Positions 4,485 through 5,063 of a stretch of 5,063 nucleotides of DNA are shown here, in pieces (positions within the stretch are counted from its first letter, which is position 1; the number at the start of each line of letters is the position of its first letter). The notes under the pieces are model-generated. The model had not been told where the DNA came from. It made no database searches and worked only from the letters and a program-made list of their open reading frames with translations. The DNA lies in the NCBI GenBank assembly GCA_016199025.1, contig JACQHM010000015.1, forward strand, positions 1 to 5,063, given 5' to 3'. Source of the DNA: Candidatus Methylomirabilota bacterium. Its GTDB lineage: Bacteria > Methylomirabilota > Methylomirabilia > Methylomirabilales > JACQHM01. Both the position numbers and the translations under genes were made by a program.

Positions 4485-5063
4485 GTCAAGGGACTTAACG
4501 AGGAGGGCCTTAATCATCTCTAGGTTGGGGGCAATGGCTTCCTGCTCGAAGCGGGGGTACTCACCCTTCAGGCCGGTCTCGCTCACGAGGCAGACAATGG
4601 TGGCGTCGGGATCGAGGGCTTTTTCCTTCACGAGGTTTCTTAAGGCGACAATCGTGACGCAGCCGGTGGGGCCGGCCCAAATCCCTTCCGTCCTCGCCAG
4701 GAGCCTCTGGGCCTCCAGGATCTCCTCGTCGCTGGCATCGGCCCCGAGCCCCTGGTTCGCTTTCAGGATCTCCAGGACCCATTCCCCCTTCTTTCCTGGG
4801 TCCCCCACGGCCACCCCCTCGGCAACCGTGTAGCCGATCCGCTGCGGCACAAGAGGGCGTCCCGTCTTCAGCGCTTCCACAATGGGATTCGCCCGCCTGG
4901 CCTGGGCAGCAACCATCGTCGGGACCTTCTCGCTCCAGCCGATCGTCTGAAGCTCCGTAAAGACTCGAAAGGAGGCGATGAAGGACTCCCCCACGGCAAC
5001 GGGAGCGACAAAGTAGTCCGGGACCCTTCTCCCGAGCTGCTCGTAGACCTCGTAGGCCGGCGT
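4476..5063 (-). CDS. Second threonine synthase-like PLP-dependent enzyme, C-terminal part (5' end beyond window)
   Basis: The frame is open to the window edge (it enters with TPAYEVYEQLGRRVPDY), so only the last 195 residues are seen and the PLP lysine is outside. The order of motifs parallels the second half of the neighbouring thrC product: YEVYEQLG..VPDYFVAPVAVG, then GWSEKVPTMVAAQARRANPIVEAL, YTVAEGVAVGDPGKKGE, ASDEEILEAQRLLARTEGIWAGPTG and CLVSETGLKGEYP near the C-terminus. This makes it a fold-type II PLP enzyme closest to threonine synthase. The PLP phosphate loop appears as AVGES instead of the GAGTN of the neighbour, and the terminal TGNGLK-type motif is SETGLK, so its substrate may differ. 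It ends without any LeuA-type domain. A 189-bp repeat-filled gap separates it from the fusion gene on the same strand. It could also be another threonine-synthase-family lyase; only the family is secure. Confidence 0.8.
   Translation of the reverse strand, partial: TPAYEVYEQLGRRVPDYFVAPVAVGESFIASFRVFTELQTIGWSEKVPTMVAAQARRANPIVEALKTGRPLVPQRIGYTVAEGVAVGDPGKKGEWVLEILKANQGLGADASDEEILEAQRLLARTEGIWAGPTGCVTIVALRNLVKEKALDPDATIVCLVSETGLKGEYPRFEQEAIAPNLEMIKALLVKSLDSL

Overview
The window is bacterial in style: GC-rich, densely coding, with strong AGGAGG-type ribosome binding sites and frequent GTG starts. Its intergenic repeats (palindromes with TAGGGGC/GCCCCTA arms, a G-rich block, and a heptad GATTT repeat) are of a kind I associate with environmental, often uncultured bacteria such as Desulfobacterota, NC10/Rokubacteria-like or Nitrospirota-like lineages. 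That taxonomic guess is inference only; no ribosomal gene or other marker is present.

Layout from left to right. Positions 1-609 (+) carry the 3' part of a HhH-GPD base-excision-repair glycosylase of the endonuclease III-like / MagIII-like type. It converges on, and overlaps by 12 bp, a ketopantoate reductase family gene (598-1497, -). A 279-bp spacer follows, whose distal end holds a G-quadruplex-capable block. Next comes a compact cassette (1748-2363): a 182-residue DUF6398-like gene (1777-2325, -) bracketed at its stop codon and at its ribosome binding site by two perfect palindromes. The palindromes share outer arms but have different inner arms.

Positions 2430-4286 (-) encode a 618-residue fusion protein: a zinc-ribbon-bearing, PLP-dependent threonine synthase followed by the linker subdomain and the allosteric (LeuA dimer) domain of 2-isopropylmalate/citramalate synthase. 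The 189-bp gap upstream contains an inverted pair of heptanucleotide-repeat arrays. Positions 4476-5063 (-) hold the C-terminal half of a second threonine-synthase-like PLP enzyme that runs off the right edge.

All complete genes lie on the minus strand, so the presumed transcription order is second threonine-synthase-like gene, fusion threonine synthase, DUF6398 gene, ketopantoate reductase. The metabolic theme is the aspartate/branched-chain/pantothenate area: threonine feeds isoleucine, the regulatory domain normally senses leucine or isoleucine, and ketopantoate derives from the valine pathway. The two observations most worth following are the threonine synthase fused to a branched-chain amino acid sensor domain, and the palindrome-bracketed DUF6398 gene, which has visibly lower GC than its neighbours and may be a small mobile or repeat-associated cassette.
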